From Mesostigma viride (lineage: Eukaryota; Streptophyta; Mesostigmatophyceae; Mesostigmatales; Mesostigmataceae), in NCBI GenBank assembly GCA_009746045.1, contig RPFO01000090.1:1079298-1143297 (forward strand): a stretch of 64,000 nucleotides of DNA, given 5' to 3'. The position numbers were made by a program, and so were the translations under genes. Shown here piece by piece: positions 22,057 to 33,263 of the stretch. The notes below the pieces were generated by a model, which saw only the letters and a list, made by a program, of their open reading frames with translations, had not been told where the DNA came from and made no database searches. How positions within the stretch are numbered: position 1 is the stretch's first letter; every line of letters starts with the position of its first letter.

Positions 22057-22578
22057 AGTTAATGCACTCGTGCAAATGGATGCGAACGTGTGTTGGATTA
22101 TGCAATGGCTGGCATAATATCAACCCATGCAAGCTTGCCAGGCTGGATTGCATGGGCACGTAGGTTAGGGTAACCTAGCTATCCTGCACTAGTGCTAACC
22201 AATGAGGTGCTGGCTCCGTCCAGCTAGATCTACTCCAGCTAGGACTGATACGATGCCCGCAGGCAACGACTGCCTAACAGCACTACGTGGACAGTCCTGG
22301 ACCTCCCCTAGGACCTCCGTACAGGACTAGCACTGCAACCACCTTGTGGTCTGCATCACAGCTCATAAACCCTACCACGTGAATACCCACGTGCGTGTGC
22401 ACTGCATATCTCAGTGCTAATATCTAGCACCCACGTGCCCATCATGGCACGTGCGGATCTAAATCCTAGTAGAGATATGTCCAGTGTACTACACTCCCGT
22501 CCATGTCCGTATCCCACTTGGGAGACGGGGACAACGCCACGTGTACTGATAGTCTAGGCCTGAAGCCCTAGAATAACT
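22057..22578 (-). repeat. 5' LTR of the copia element
   Basis: 522 bp, differing from the 3' LTR at three positions I can see (near 22089, 22404 and 22496). It ends in GAATAACT and is followed at once by minisatellite sequence (ATCATGGCCCGTG), mid-unit. Confidence 0.93.
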
Positions 22579-24843
22579 ATCATGGCCCGTGTACGTACAT
22601 GGATGGCAATTATGTAATTAATGATGAGGATTCAGGCTCCCATGGTGTCATCATGGCTTGTATACGTGTTGTTGGCATGTATGAAATTAATGATGAGGAT
22701 TCAGGCTCCCATAGTGTCATCATGGCTGGCCTACGTACATGGATGGCATTTATGTAATTAATGATGAGGATTCAGGCTCCCATGGGGTCACCATGGCCCG
22801 TCTACGTTCATGGTTGGCATTTATGTAATTAATGATGAGGATTCAGGCTCCCATGGTGTCATCATTGCCCGTGTACGTACATGAATGGCATTTATGTAAT
22901 TAATGATGAGGATTCAGGCTCCATTGGTGTCATTATGGCCCGTCTACGTGTTGTTGGCATGTATGAAATTAATGATGAGGATTCAGGCTCCCATAGTGTC
23001 ATCATGGCTGGCCTACGTACATGGATGGCATTTATGTAATTAATGATGAGGATTCAGGCTCCCATGGGGTCACCATGGCCCGTCTACGTTCATGGTTGGC
23101 ATTTATGTAATTAATGATGAGGATTCAGGCTCCCATGGTGTCATCATTGCCCGTGTATGTACATGGTTGGCATTTATGTAATTAATGATGAGGATTCAGG
23201 CTCCATTGGTGTCATCATGGCCCGTCTACGTACATGGATGGCATGTATGTAATTAATGATGAGGATTCAGGCTCCATTGGTGTCATCATGGCTGGCCTAC
23301 GTATGTACATGGATGTCAAAGAAAAAAAAATGATGAGGATTCAGGCTCCCATGGTGTCATCATGGCCCGTGTACGTACATGGATGTCAAGGAATAGTAAA
23401 TGATGAGGATTCAGGCTCCCATGGTGTCATCATGGCCCGTCTACGTACATGGATGGCGATTTTGTAATTAATGATGAGGATTTAGGCTCCCAGGGTGTCA
23501 TCATGGCCCGTCTACGTACATGGATGGCATTTATGTATTTAATGATGAGGATTCAGGCTCCCATGGTGTCATCATGGCTTGTCTACCTACATGGTTGGCA
23601 TTTATGTAACCTGAATCCTCTCATAAAAAAAATGATGAGGATTCAGGCTCCCATGGTGTCATCATGGCCCGTCCACGTACATGGATGTCAAAGAAAAAAA
23701 AATGATGAGGATTCAGGCTCCCATGGTGTCATCATGGCCCGTCTACGTACATGAATGGCATTTATGTAATTAATGATGAGGATTCAGGCTCCCATGGTGT
23801 CATCATTGCCCGTGTACGTACATGGATGGCATTTATGTATTTAATGATGAGGATTCAGGCTCCCATGGTGTCATCATGGCTTGTCTACCTACATGGTTGG
23901 CATTTATGTAACCTGAATCCTCTCATAAAAAAAATGAAGAGGATTCAGGCTCCATTGGTGTCATCATGGCTGGCCTACGTACATGGATGTCAAGGAATAG
24001 TAAATGATGAGGATTCAGGCTCCCATGGTGTCATCATGGTTTGTCTACGTACATGGTTGGCATTTATGTAATTAATGAGGAGGATTCAGGCTCCCATGGT
24101 GTCTCCATGGCTGGGCTACGTACATGGATGTCAAGGAATAGTAAATGATGAGGATTCAGGCTCCCATGGTGTCATCATGGCTTGTCTACCTACATGGTTG
24201 GCATTTATGTAACCTGAATCCTCTCATAAAAAAAATGATGAGGATTCAGGCTCCCATGGTGTCATCATGGCCCGTCCACGTACATGGATGTCAAAGAAAA
24301 AAAAATGATGAGGATTCAGGCTCCCATGGTGTCATCATGGCCCGTCTACGTACATGAATGGCATTTATGTAATTAATGATGAGGATTCAGGCTCCCATGG
24401 TGTCATCATTGCCCGTGTACGTACATGGATGGCATTTATGTAATTAATGATGAGGATTCAGGCTCCCATGGTGTCATCATGGCCCGTCTACGTACATGGA
24501 TGGCATTTATGTATTTAATGATGAGGATTCAGGCTCCCATGGTGTCATCATGGCTTGTCTACCTACATGGTTGGCATTTATGTAACCTGAATCCTCTCAT
24601 AAAAAAAATGAAGAGGATTCAGGCTCCATTGGTGTCATCATGGCTGGCCTACGTACATGGATGTCAAGGAATAGTAAATGATGAGGATTCAGGCTCCCAT
24701 GGTGTCATCATGGTTTGTCTACGTACATGGTTGGCATTTATGTAATTAATGAGGAGGATTCAGGCTCCCATGGTGTAATCATTGCCCGTCTACGTGTTGT
24801 TGGCATGTATGAAATTAATGATGAGGATTCAGGCTCCCATAGT
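22579..24843. repeat. 70-bp minisatellite array
   Basis: About 32 copies of a unit of about 70 bp with the core GATGAGGATTCAGGCTCCCA followed by TGGTGTCATCATGG and CTACGTACATGGATGGC. Variants differ in a short A-rich segment. Four copies carry AACCTGAATCCTCTCAT next to ATGATGAGGATTCAGG, making hairpins. Blocks of several units recur (about 23540-24070 versus 24145-24740), so there is higher-order structure. The array is cut at both ends by copia LTRs. Confidence 0.95.
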
Positions 24844-25222
24844 AGTTATGCAACACAAAGCTTGGAATGCTTGGGCACTGCCAAATGGCGTGTGTGTGCT
24901 TGAACGACGAGACACCTTGGCATTAGGATAATGTGGCACATATACTGCTGGCCAGCCGTCAACGATGGCTGGCCAGACTTTGCGTAAGTTAAACTAACTT
25001 ACTGATCCTGGACGGACTAACCTATCAGTTACAACCTGATCTAGTCAGTCCTAACATGACAACTACAGTCCCGGTACTGAGGTACCGGCTCATCACATAC
25101 TGAGTACAGCCACGTGTCCATGCCACGACTGTTCTAGTCCAGCACCGTCCCAGTACCCAATTGGGCGCCGGCGGTGCTGGCACGTGTCCACTTAGGCTAC
25201 AGGCGGGAGACTTAGACTAACT
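24844..25222 (-). repeat. 3' LTR of the second copia copy
   Basis: 379 bp with ends AGTTATGCAA and AGACTAACT, the same AGTTA/TAACT termini as the first element. It is followed on the right by CCCACTTTAAG and then TTTTCTTTGGG, the complement of a polypurine tract. The body differs strongly from the 522-bp LTR. Confidence 0.8.
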
Positions 25223-25605
25223 CCCACTTTAAGTTTTCTTTGGGTTTCAACAGAAACACACATAGCCATCAAATGGACGCAGCCATTCCCCAATGCCTTA
25301 AAAACTGTCAGATAACCTACTAGGACCCAAAGGTCACCTCACACATGTACAAGAGATGCATTAAAAAGGCCCCATGTCTCAAGCATGGTTTCTTAACTGA
25401 GTGAGATGGGTGCTCCAGGCCCCAGCATGTCATGGTCATCCAAACAAGTGTCTCACAAAATTTTATTCAAGAAATAACACATTCATCATGTCCCAACTTT
25501 CTAGACCAGTGCTTCTCACTGTCAGAAAACTACCCAGCTGCCACTGCAGCCTTTCAGCTGCAGTATTAGGCAGGGGGTCATGGGCTAACATGTACAACGT
25601 GCCAG

Positions 25606-26460
25606 TCACTTCAGACTGTAACCAGGGTTCATCAACCCATACAAGACCTGGTATTGTGGTCCTGCTGCTTGTGGCACCTTGGTCAGTGCATCTGCAGCAT
25701 TGTCTTTGTCCCTGACGTGGGCTTTAGACTCCAGGTACTTGCATTCCTGTTTTAGCACAATCCAATCCAGGTCCGAGTGTACAGCCAAAGGATTGGCAAG
25801 GAAAGAGATGATAGATTGAGAGTCAGTCAGCAAATGTGCTTTCACTCCTGCAGAGCTACCAGCCTGGTGTTGAAGCCAGACCAGCAAGTGATTGAGATAC
25901 CTTGCATGCAAGACAGAAGATACCACAGCCCTGCATTCAGCTACATTGCTACTCACAGCTTTCCTCTTGTGCAATCTACTGAACCAGGAGACTAGTGACT
26001 TCTTTCCACCTTGGTTATGCAGGAAAAACAATCCAGCCTCTCTGGCTTGAACCTTGGTAACTACCCTGGACTCCATTGAACTATCCATCATGCACGTGAT
26101 GTGAATGGGAGTAAAGAGGTCCAGTGAGTGAAGCATCAAAGGTGGACCATCATGCAACAACTGCTTGATTGCCCGTGCTCCTACCTCCTGTAGTACCTCA
26201 TCATCTACCCTGCTCACAAAAGCCAGGTGGGGTGCACATGTAGCACATAGCCAACCAAGCTTGCCTCTAATGGTAGGGCACATGTCAGGGGTGATGTGAA
26301 CAGGCAGGACATCCAGACAAGACTTAATGTATTCAGCAGAGGCCTGCATGGAACAAACCCAGCTGCCCTGCTGCTGCAGCAACTCAAGCATCATGCCACA
26401 GAACTTGACTGGCTCCTTGCCCAGCTCTAGCTGCTTGCCAATCTCAAAACTGGCAGACAC
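25606..26460 (-). CDS. Copia RT C-terminus fused to RNase H
   Basis: 284 residues in one frame: SASFEIGKQLELGKEPVKFC, PTIRGKLGWLCATCAPHLAF, MMDSSMESRVV, SSNVAECRAVVSSVLHARYL, HLLTDSQSIISF and DNAADALTKVPQAAG. It shows that RT and RNase H are one frame in this family and identifies the break near 16250 in the other copy as a one-base deletion. The frame is lost at its N-terminus near 26450. Confidence 0.85.
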   Translation of the reverse strand: MSASFEIGKQLELGKEPVKFCGMMLELLQQQGSWVCSMQASAEYIKSCLDVLPVHITPDMCPTIRGKLGWLCATCAPHLAFVSRVDDEVLQEVGARAIKQLLHDGPPLMLHSLDLFTPIHITCMMDSSMESRVVTKVQAREAGLFFLHNQGGKKSLVSWFSRLHKRKAVSSNVAECRAVVSSVLHARYLNHLLVWLQHQAGSSAGVKAHLLTDSQSIISFLANPLAVHSDLDWIVLKQECKYLESKAHVRDKDNAADALTKVPQAAGPQYQVLYGLMNPGYSLK

Positions 26461-26823
26461 CTGAGCTCAATATGAAAGCATCCACTGCAGCTCTAGGACC
26501 TGAGATTAACTGATCATCCCCATGCCAGACAAACATCATCATTCCATCAGGGTGTGGGATGACAAACAGGCAAGGGTCAATGTCATCATAGGTGGCCCCT
26601 AGCTTCATGAATACCTCCTGTGCAGACAGCCTAAAAATTTTTGGAGCTGACTGCAACCCTTCAACCCCCAGGTTTGGCCTCAACAAGGGTTGAACAATAT
26701 CCCTGTGCCACACCTTAGGAGTATTCACCACGTATACCTGACCTCTCCAGACCTGCTGTGCTATGGCAGGGTCCCCCTTTAGAAAGGCTCTTTTGATATC
26801 TGTGGCTTTACACACATAATCAG
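26444..26823 (-). pseudogene. Copia RT fragment with catalytic GDD
   Basis: Reads CKATDIKRAFLKGDPAIAQQ, VEGLQSAPKIFRLSAQEVFM and FVWHGDDQLISGP. It leaves frame after the AAVDAFI where the companion frame continues, which indicates a small insertion near 26460. It is truncated at the left end of the RT. Confidence 0.8.
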
Positions 26824-28515
26824 GACTTTCCTGTACATTGCATTACCGAAAGCCAGGCCTTGACCCCCAAGACGTCCGGCTTTCAAGTTGGAGTGTACCC
26901 CCGCGGCATCTAGCAATGCCGACTAGTTTCAAGTGCGCACCAGTCAAAGTAGTTACCCTTCGCACAAACTCCAGCCATACATTTTCGTAACCGCCCTTTT
27001 GGCACCGCAGGAACTATTCTGTCTGATTCGGCCAGATTTCATCCAAGGAATCGGAAAGGAAAAACGGTGGAATCAGAAAAGGAAAACGGTGGAATCATTT
27101 TCAGCCTGAACTAGTACAACACTATCGTCCGTTCAAGTCCGGCCTCACGGCCCATGCGACGCCATGTCGACCCGCCCATGCTTAGCCTTTTTTGCGCTAG
27201 ACTAAAGAAAAATGGTCCCGTTGCCTAAGCAAAAAAATGCACCTCAGCACCTGCTAGCCATGGTAAATTTGCTAGCGATGGCAGTCTGGGAAACTTACTA
27301 ACCAAACGGCGAATCAATCCAATCTCACGTTCAAAATGCCGCTTCCGTAGACATGTGTCGACTACTTTGTTTATGCGTGTGATTCAAACAAGCCAATTGT
27401 GAATTCCAGATTAGGAGTTAAGGTTTATGGCTGGCAGGACTGATATATTGCATGACGACACACCCTTTTTTGGCTTGAGACAGAAAGCTGTATATAAATT
27501 TCTTACATGAGATGTTTGTCATGTTCATTTTGATTTTAACGCACAGCCCCCCATTCAGCATGTCGAATGGCATGCGCATGTGCTGGCCGGCAGCCACTGC
27601 CATGTCGCCGGATCAGACTGGCGTACAAACCACACAATCTTCTTGTTCACGCATGCTAACCACAACCATCGGTAAGCCGACGTTGTGCAGGAATTTTTTT
27701 TCATATGCCTTGGTTTAATAGTGGACGCTGCATCCCTGATTCGGCCGTGAAGCTTGTTGTCAGCTAGACGTTAGCAGCTGAGTGCCGGGCCGCCCTATGT
27801 GGAATAACTTTCACATTGTTCATCGGCATTAAAAGTTGAAAATTCCCTCCGATCGACCATGCCATAACAGGAAAATGCCATCATCTGTTGCAGTCCAGGC
27901 TTATATTTGCCACGATGTGGTGTGTGCCAGTTGTGCCACCTGTAATTTACATTACTAGGCTTGGTGTTCCTAGGGATTCCATTCATGGTGTTCCACTTAG
28001 TAGCCATACCAGCATGCCTTGCAGTTTTCACAATAGATAGCCTGCAGGCCATATCAAACCCAACTCCCAAGTTGTCCAGTAATGCATGTGGTACCAATGA
28101 ACCTTACCTTGTACAGTAAAGTAAGTTATGATATTGGTTGATGTTGTGCGCCCGTGCTTTCAATTTGTTTCATAATCCATGTGCCGTTCAGGCATGCACG
28201 TGTGAAACATCCAGGTATGCCTGTCATCTTCCCCCCCCCGTATGATTCAATATCTCAGAGCCCAGATTGTTGTGGCACTGCGATGATGCATTATATAGCG
28301 TTGAAGAAAATGTGGGGCAGGTATTTGTGCAATTAACGTGCCATACGAACATTCCGGACGGTACATTCCGGTGATGTCGGGCAGTTGGGGGGTTCGCTTG
28401 GTCCCTTGGTTGCTTCCTCGCTTGGCTGCCACTGCGGGGGTGTAAGGACAGGTGCTCAAATGGAGAGACACTAGACGTGCATGCATGTTTGATGGATGGG
28501 TGGGTGGGTGGGTGG
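26824..28515. other. No gene recognised
   Basis: Mostly unique sequence. Near 27050-27095 a short direct repeat (GGAAAAACGGTGGAATCA and GGAAAACGGTGGAATCA) is visible. A minus-strand frame of 100 residues at 27795-28097 contains LGVGFDMACRL, loosely like a KDZ-type transposase motif, but this is too weak to name. Confidence 0.35.
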
Positions 28516-29215
28516 GTGGGCGGTTACCCTAGAACGAACGAACGAACGAACGAACGAACGAACGAACGAACGAACGAATGAACGAATGAACCAACGAGCG
28601 AACGAACGAATGAATGAGATCGAATGAATGGATGAGTGAATGAATGAATGAATGAATGAGTGATTGAGTGAGTGAGTGCGTGCGTGGGTGGGTGGGTGGG
28701 TGGGTGGGTGGGTGGGTGGGTGGGTGGGTGGGTGGGTGGGTGGGTGGGTGGGTGGGTGGGTGGGTGGGTGGGTGGGTGGGTGGGTGGGTGGGTGGGTGGG
28801 TGGGTGGGTGGGTGATTCAGGGAGGGAGGGAGGGAGGGAGGGAGGGAGGGAGGGAGGGAGGGAGGGAGGGAGGGAGGAGGGAGGGAGGGAGGGAGGGAGG
28901 GAGGGAGGGAGGGAGGGAGGGAGGGAGGGGGGAGGAGGGAGGGAGGGAGGGAGGGAGGGAGGGAGGGAGGAGGGAGGGAGGGAGCCTGGAGTGAGTGAGT
29001 GAGTGAGTGAGTGAGTGAGTGAGTGAGTGAGTGAGTGAGTGAGTGAGTGAGTGAGTGAGTGAGTGAGTGAGTGAGTGAGTGAGTGAGTGAGTGAGTGAGT
29101 GAGTGAGTGAGTGAGTGAGTGAGTGAGTGAGTGAGTGAGTGAGTGAGTGAGTGAGTGAGTGAATGAATGAGTGAGTGAGTGAGTGAATGAATGAATGAAT
29201 GAATGAATTCATGAC
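28516..29215. repeat. Compound microsatellite: GAAC, GGGT, GGGA, GTGA
   Basis: In order: (GAAC)n from about 28533, a complex 130-bp linker identical to the one at 14720-14850, (GGGT)n to about 28813, (GGGA)n to about 28984, then (GTGA)n and (GAAT)n to about 29210. Open frames across it are artefacts of repeat periodicity. Confidence 0.97.
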
Positions 29216-31896
29216 TGAATGCACATTGCATATGTATGCATGAACGAAATTATGTCAGTCCCATTCAGTGCAGATTAGGTGCTCCAACAGCGGATGCCTT
29301 GTTCTACTTTGTGGACTGGAACGACTGCAGCTACTCTTCTCTATGTAAAACAGAGCCTTGGGCCATACGTGCCCGCCGCGGTCCCGGTAGAAATTCACGC
29401 GGCTCTGACGGAGCTGGCATGCATGGATACGTCCTAGTAGTAAGTGAGCACGCTCTGGTGCAAATAGCAATGGTACCATAGCTAGCTAGCGAACAAAGCT
29501 GGCATGGATGTGGCATATTAGTAAGTATAAGCAAGCTTTTGTGTAAATAGGGCTCCACGCTACCAAAAGCCAACACTCTAACAGGCGTTGCGAGATTTCG
29601 TGAGGGCGACGCCGGCATGCCGTCACAAGGGGTCGCTTGATTGCCCTGGCAGTTCAACAGTTTGGGTTGATGGCATGCGGGCCTTTGATGGCTACACGTG
29701 CAACCCCAGCCTTACTCTCATTTGATGCCAGTGACATAGCGCTCATTTATATACCCGTCCGCTTCTAAGACTGGCCAAAGAAGGCGTGGCCCTCATGAAG
29801 CATAGTTATCATCCACTCAAGATGGCGCCTGGACATTATCTGACCACACATACTCACAAGCGCAAAATTCATCCACCAAGAAATATATCGGACTAGTCCT
29901 GAATGACGGGCAAGCACCAAGTCCTTTCATAGCACGGGCCAGGAGTAACAAAGAAGCGTTCAAACCACAAGATCACTGCAGAAGGGACAGCAGGACATTG
30001 GCACGCGTGGCGAGGCTGCTACGGTCCTCGAACCTGGCGATCCCAGTTTCTGGAATCAGCGTCCTGCGGCACGGATACGTGCCCATGCCCATGACATCAT
30101 TGTGTCCATGCCGCGGGAAGTGGATTCCAGAGAATGGCCTTCACAAGTACCGTGGCAGGTCACAACTAATTGATTTACACGTACACTGCGTCACGTGAGC
30201 ACAAGTACTACTCCTCCGTGGGATGGAAGTGGCAGGTGATCAGTAAATAATTTACCTCACCTGGTTGAAAGCGTTGGCACACGCTGTTGTCACCAGCCCT
30301 CCGAGCGATGTCGACGTGCACAGTCGATCGTCTTCGGGCTACCCAGGACGAAGCCAGCAGCGGCAGTGGTGACAACCAATACGCTGCAAGGTACATTTTT
30401 GCAAGCGAGCATATTTGTATTGAGAAGCAAAGCATAACAGTCTAGTTCTAAAAGTTTAGCCTCCGCGAGGGGGTGCCGCCGCATTAGTAAATGCAGCTCT
30501 GAAGGGCAACGCGTATAGAACAAAGACGGCAGTCAGCTATTGCAGTCTGTCTCAGCAGCCAGAAGTCGCATGCCACAGTATACTGCCGGCATGACATGAG
30601 CCCCGCGGCTCCAGCCTGTAATCACGGCAAAGAAAAAACGTCATTACGACGAACCCAAGCAGATTCCGAGAAAGCCATTCAAATCCGGTTTTAAGTAAGT
30701 ACGCAAACCTTAGCCATATTTTAACAGCTCTATATAGCACTGAACATAGCGGCGTAATCTCTGGAAAATGCCAGATGCAATTATGGGATTGCATGCACCA
30801 GCTAGTAGCCAGTGGTCCCACCGAATCGTGTTATTGCGTGCAGCGTTGCCTACTGAGCCATCAACGGAATCGGAATTCGCTTTGCAACAACCAGCACAGA
30901 CTTCTACATAGTCCGCGGATAAGGTTCTCTGCCGGACCAGCGAGATAAGTACCCTCGCTGCTGCCATGATGGGCAGAAATTTACCAGCGAAGTACTGGAC
31001 GATTGGCACAATTTACTGCTTCTCGCCCAATAATAAGTAAGAAGCGCCCAACACCGGGCGCAGCCCCAGACGTGAGGGCGCCACGTTAATTCATTCCCGG
31101 CACAGGCTCCGGGAAGAGCCACATTATTTTCCTCCCTGATCATTCTGCCTTCACAATAACGTTACGACGTCACATTGAGCATTTTATTTTCAACGGCAGA
31201 GGCGACGTCGCCAGCAGATGTGCGCAATCGCCCCGTTAATGCTTCCCGCCATCTTAAATTCTCAACGGCTGGACAGCTGTCTGACTGACTGACTGATGAC
31301 TGACTGGCTGACTGACTTCGCAAGCAAAGTGCGCTGGCACTGCTCGGGAATACACTGTGTACATAGACTGATGACTGATTGACTGGCAGCAACGAAAAAT
31401 AATTGAGCTGAGCCCTCGTTGCGCTGTTGTTGTAATTTTGCAGTTGTTGTTGCCCACGCCGCACAATCATGGGCAGCAGAGAAACGGCCGAGGGCGCTGA
31501 GACGCACGTTGCGCTGACTGCTGAGTGCTGAGCCCTCAGCCCCTCCCCATTTTCATGAGTAGCTCTTTCAGCGCTAATTAGCAGCTTACGCCAAAATCTG
31601 CATCTGCTTCTGCATTAATTGCATCTGCATCTGCACCATCTGCATCGACATCTGCACCATCTGTATCGACATGGCGCTGGCAGCCTAGCACTAGGGACGC
31701 TGCTGTTGATTTCTGTTTTCCATACTCTGAACTGTAGAAATGTGCCCATGTGCAGGGCATGATATACTGTACGCCGGGAGAATCATAGTTTATAAGGTGG
31801 GCCAGCTGCTATACTAATGTCTAATATTATTGCTTATCGTAATTAAAGGAAGCACATTACAGAACAGAACAAGGCTGTTGGTTAACTAAGATTTCG
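29216..31896. other. No gene recognised
   Basis: About 2.7 kb with only short frames that resemble nothing I know. It holds a degenerate LINE 3'-end motif near 30183-30203 (ACTGCGTCACGTGAGCACAA) and a small TGACTGAC repeat near 31280-31310. Confidence 0.4.
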
Positions 31897-31897
31897 G

Positions 31898-31905
31898 TAT
31901 AAAAA
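31898..31905 (+). promoter_or_regulatory. TATA box of the DUF488 gene
   Basis: TATAAAAA lies 31 bp before the ATG at 31936 in otherwise mixed sequence. It implies a very short 5' leader if used. Confidence 0.5.
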
Positions 31906-31935
31906 CAGCCATAGCCTGGCTATAACTAACCAGCA

Positions 31936-32505
31936 ATGACACTAGATACAATGAAAGCAACAACACAAAAGGTGGGACCGATAAATACTATCGGTCATTC
32001 CACGCGCCCAATCGGAGAGTTCGTAGGTATGTTGAAGGCCTACGATATAGAAACACTGGTAGATATCCGGACCATTCCGCGTTCAAGGCACAACCCGCAG
32101 TTTTCTCAAGAAGCACTGCCGCAGGCGTTGGAATCAGCCGGCGTAACCTATCGCTACATGAAAGACCTTGGTGGATTGCGCCACGCAAGAAGGGACTCGC
32201 CGAACCAGGGATGGCGCAACCTATCTTTTCGAGGCTACGCGGACTACATGCAGACTGCGGAGTTTCATCACGCGCTGGAGGAACTTATTGCGCTCAGAAC
32301 CACGTCCCGCGTTGCCATCATGTGCGCGGAAGCTGTCCCCTGGCGCTGCCATCGCTCTCTGGTGGGCGATGCGTTGCTCGTGAGAGGTGTAGCGGTTGAG
32401 GACATCATGTCAGAACGTAAGTCCTCGATGCATAAACTGACGAGATTCGCACAGGTGAAAGGCAACCAGATTCTTTATCCTCCGGAAACCGAGAATCAAA
32501 GCTAA
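31936..32505 (+). CDS. DUF488 family protein, intronless, bacterial-like
   Basis: 189 residues, close to the usual length of DUF488 (PF04343) proteins. Family motifs: INTIGHSTRP near the N-terminus, LVDIRTIPRSRHNPQFSQEA, YRYMKDLGGLRHAR, and IMCAEAVPWRCHRSLVGDAL with the conserved cysteine and arginine cluster. The biochemical role of the family is not established, so none is assigned. The family is mainly bacterial. Here a single uninterrupted frame sits among eukaryotic repeats while neighbouring host genes are split by many introns, which suggests acquisition from bacteria. A TATA box lies just upstream, and a TGTAA follows only about 350 bp downstream. The second ATG at 31951 is an alternative start. 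Confidence 0.88.
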   Translation: MTLDTMKATTQKVGPINTIGHSTRPIGEFVGMLKAYDIETLVDIRTIPRSRHNPQFSQEALPQALESAGVTYRYMKDLGGLRHARRDSPNQGWRNLSFRGYADYMQTAEFHHALEELIALRTTSRVAIMCAEAVPWRCHRSLVGDALLVRGVAVEDIMSERKSSMHKLTRFAQVKGNQILYPPETENQS

Positions 32506-33060
32506 TCATATTGGTGCCTTGACGACATCCGAGCCTGCAGGCAGTAATGCGTGAATGATCTTCCGTGCGCGCCACGTCCGGTGCTGCAAACACATTCCTC
32601 CACACAGCTTCGCATTATTGGTCACGGAAGCGCCCGGAAAACGAGAGGGTAAATGCTAGCTAGGAAAACAAGGATGAGTAATCGGGGGAGTGACTGTATC
32701 AATGCCTTGGCTTACGTTTAAACATTCCCGTGAATGATGTGCTTGCAAATGGTCAGCATTACTCCTAGTATACGGTTCTTGCTATCCAAGAATTGAAAGC
32801 TATAGATCGGTTGGGAGCTAAGAGCTGCGCCTTACAGACTGAACACAAGGGCAACAGTCTGTAACAAATAGGGAATGACAAACCAGGTTGGCAGATACGT
32901 GTACGAGTATTATATTCCGGGCCTTAACTAAGAATACGATCGGTATATATACGTGGGGGGGTTAGAATACTTGCGTTTAAACTACGCGACTGCGTTTCTA
33001 AGTGAAGGGCTAATTAGGGCGTGCATCCACGTGGAAAACACAAGTTTGCGTTGATATATA
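32506..33060. other. No gene seen
   Basis: Downstream flank of the DUF488 gene. TGTAA occurs near 32859. Nothing else recognised. Confidence 0.4.
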
Positions 33061-33260
33061 TATCATTTTCTTATATATTCTTATATATTCATTGAGAATG
33101 ATAGATGACGGAGGTGAGATAGGCAAGCAACATAAGGAAAACCCCGATAACTGGGAGAATAACCCTGAAGAAATTAATTCTTATATATTCTTATATATTC
33201 TTACATATTCTTACATATTCTTATTATTTTCCGTTATATATCATTTTCTTATATAGTGGT
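33060..33260. repeat. AT-rich tandem repeat (CTTATATATT)n
   Basis: Two clusters of an 11-bp unit CTTATATATTC and variants with ACATATT, at about 33067-33095 and 33180-33256, separated by about 90 bp. The right cluster runs up to the LINE fragment. Confidence 0.85.
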
Positions 33261-33263
33261 TTC

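Larger units (their letters stand above)
14857..22578 (-). mobile_element. Divergent Ty1/copia LTR retrotransposon, full length
   Basis: A 7722-bp element flanked by two 522-bp LTRs. In minus-strand order it carries a coiled-coil-rich 5' ORF, a gag with a polyglutamine tract and CCHC knuckle, integrase, aspartic protease, reverse transcriptase and RNase H. RT and RNase H are of copia type, but integrase precedes protease, unlike the usual protease-integrase-RT order. A purine-rich tract (CCAAAGAAAAG then TAATAATGGG) abuts the 3' LTR as a polypurine tract should. The sequence after the 5' LTR (TGCATTTATAAAACTC) is not an obvious tRNA-Met primer site. Flanks differ (GGGT repeat on one side, minisatellite on the other) and no target duplication is seen. 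Several frameshifts interrupt the coding region. Confidence 0.88.
24844..26823 (-). mobile_element. Second copia copy, 5'-truncated
   Basis: Holds a 3' LTR (24844-25222), a purine-rich tract, RNase H and the C-terminal two thirds of RT of the same family as the element at 14.9 kb, but clearly diverged. It breaks off at 26823 inside the RT (just before CKATDIKRAF), and unique sequence follows. Its 3' LTR abuts the minisatellite. Confidence 0.88.

Noticed and set aside
23234-24745. Repeated plus-strand frames of about 100 residues (INDEDSGSHGVIMARLRT)
   Set aside because: They are translations of the 70-bp minisatellite. Frames shift between units and stops recur, so no selection for coding is evident.
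27795-28097. Possible KDZ-type transposase remnant (LGVGFDMACRL)
   Set aside because: Only one loose motif matches, the expected downstream histidine and cysteine pattern is unclear, and no terminal repeats were found.
31936-32505. The DUF488 gene as bacterial contamination in the assembly
   Set aside because: It sits inside continuous eukaryotic repeat sequence with a TATA box. I cannot exclude a misjoin without reads, but the sequence itself gives no sign of one.
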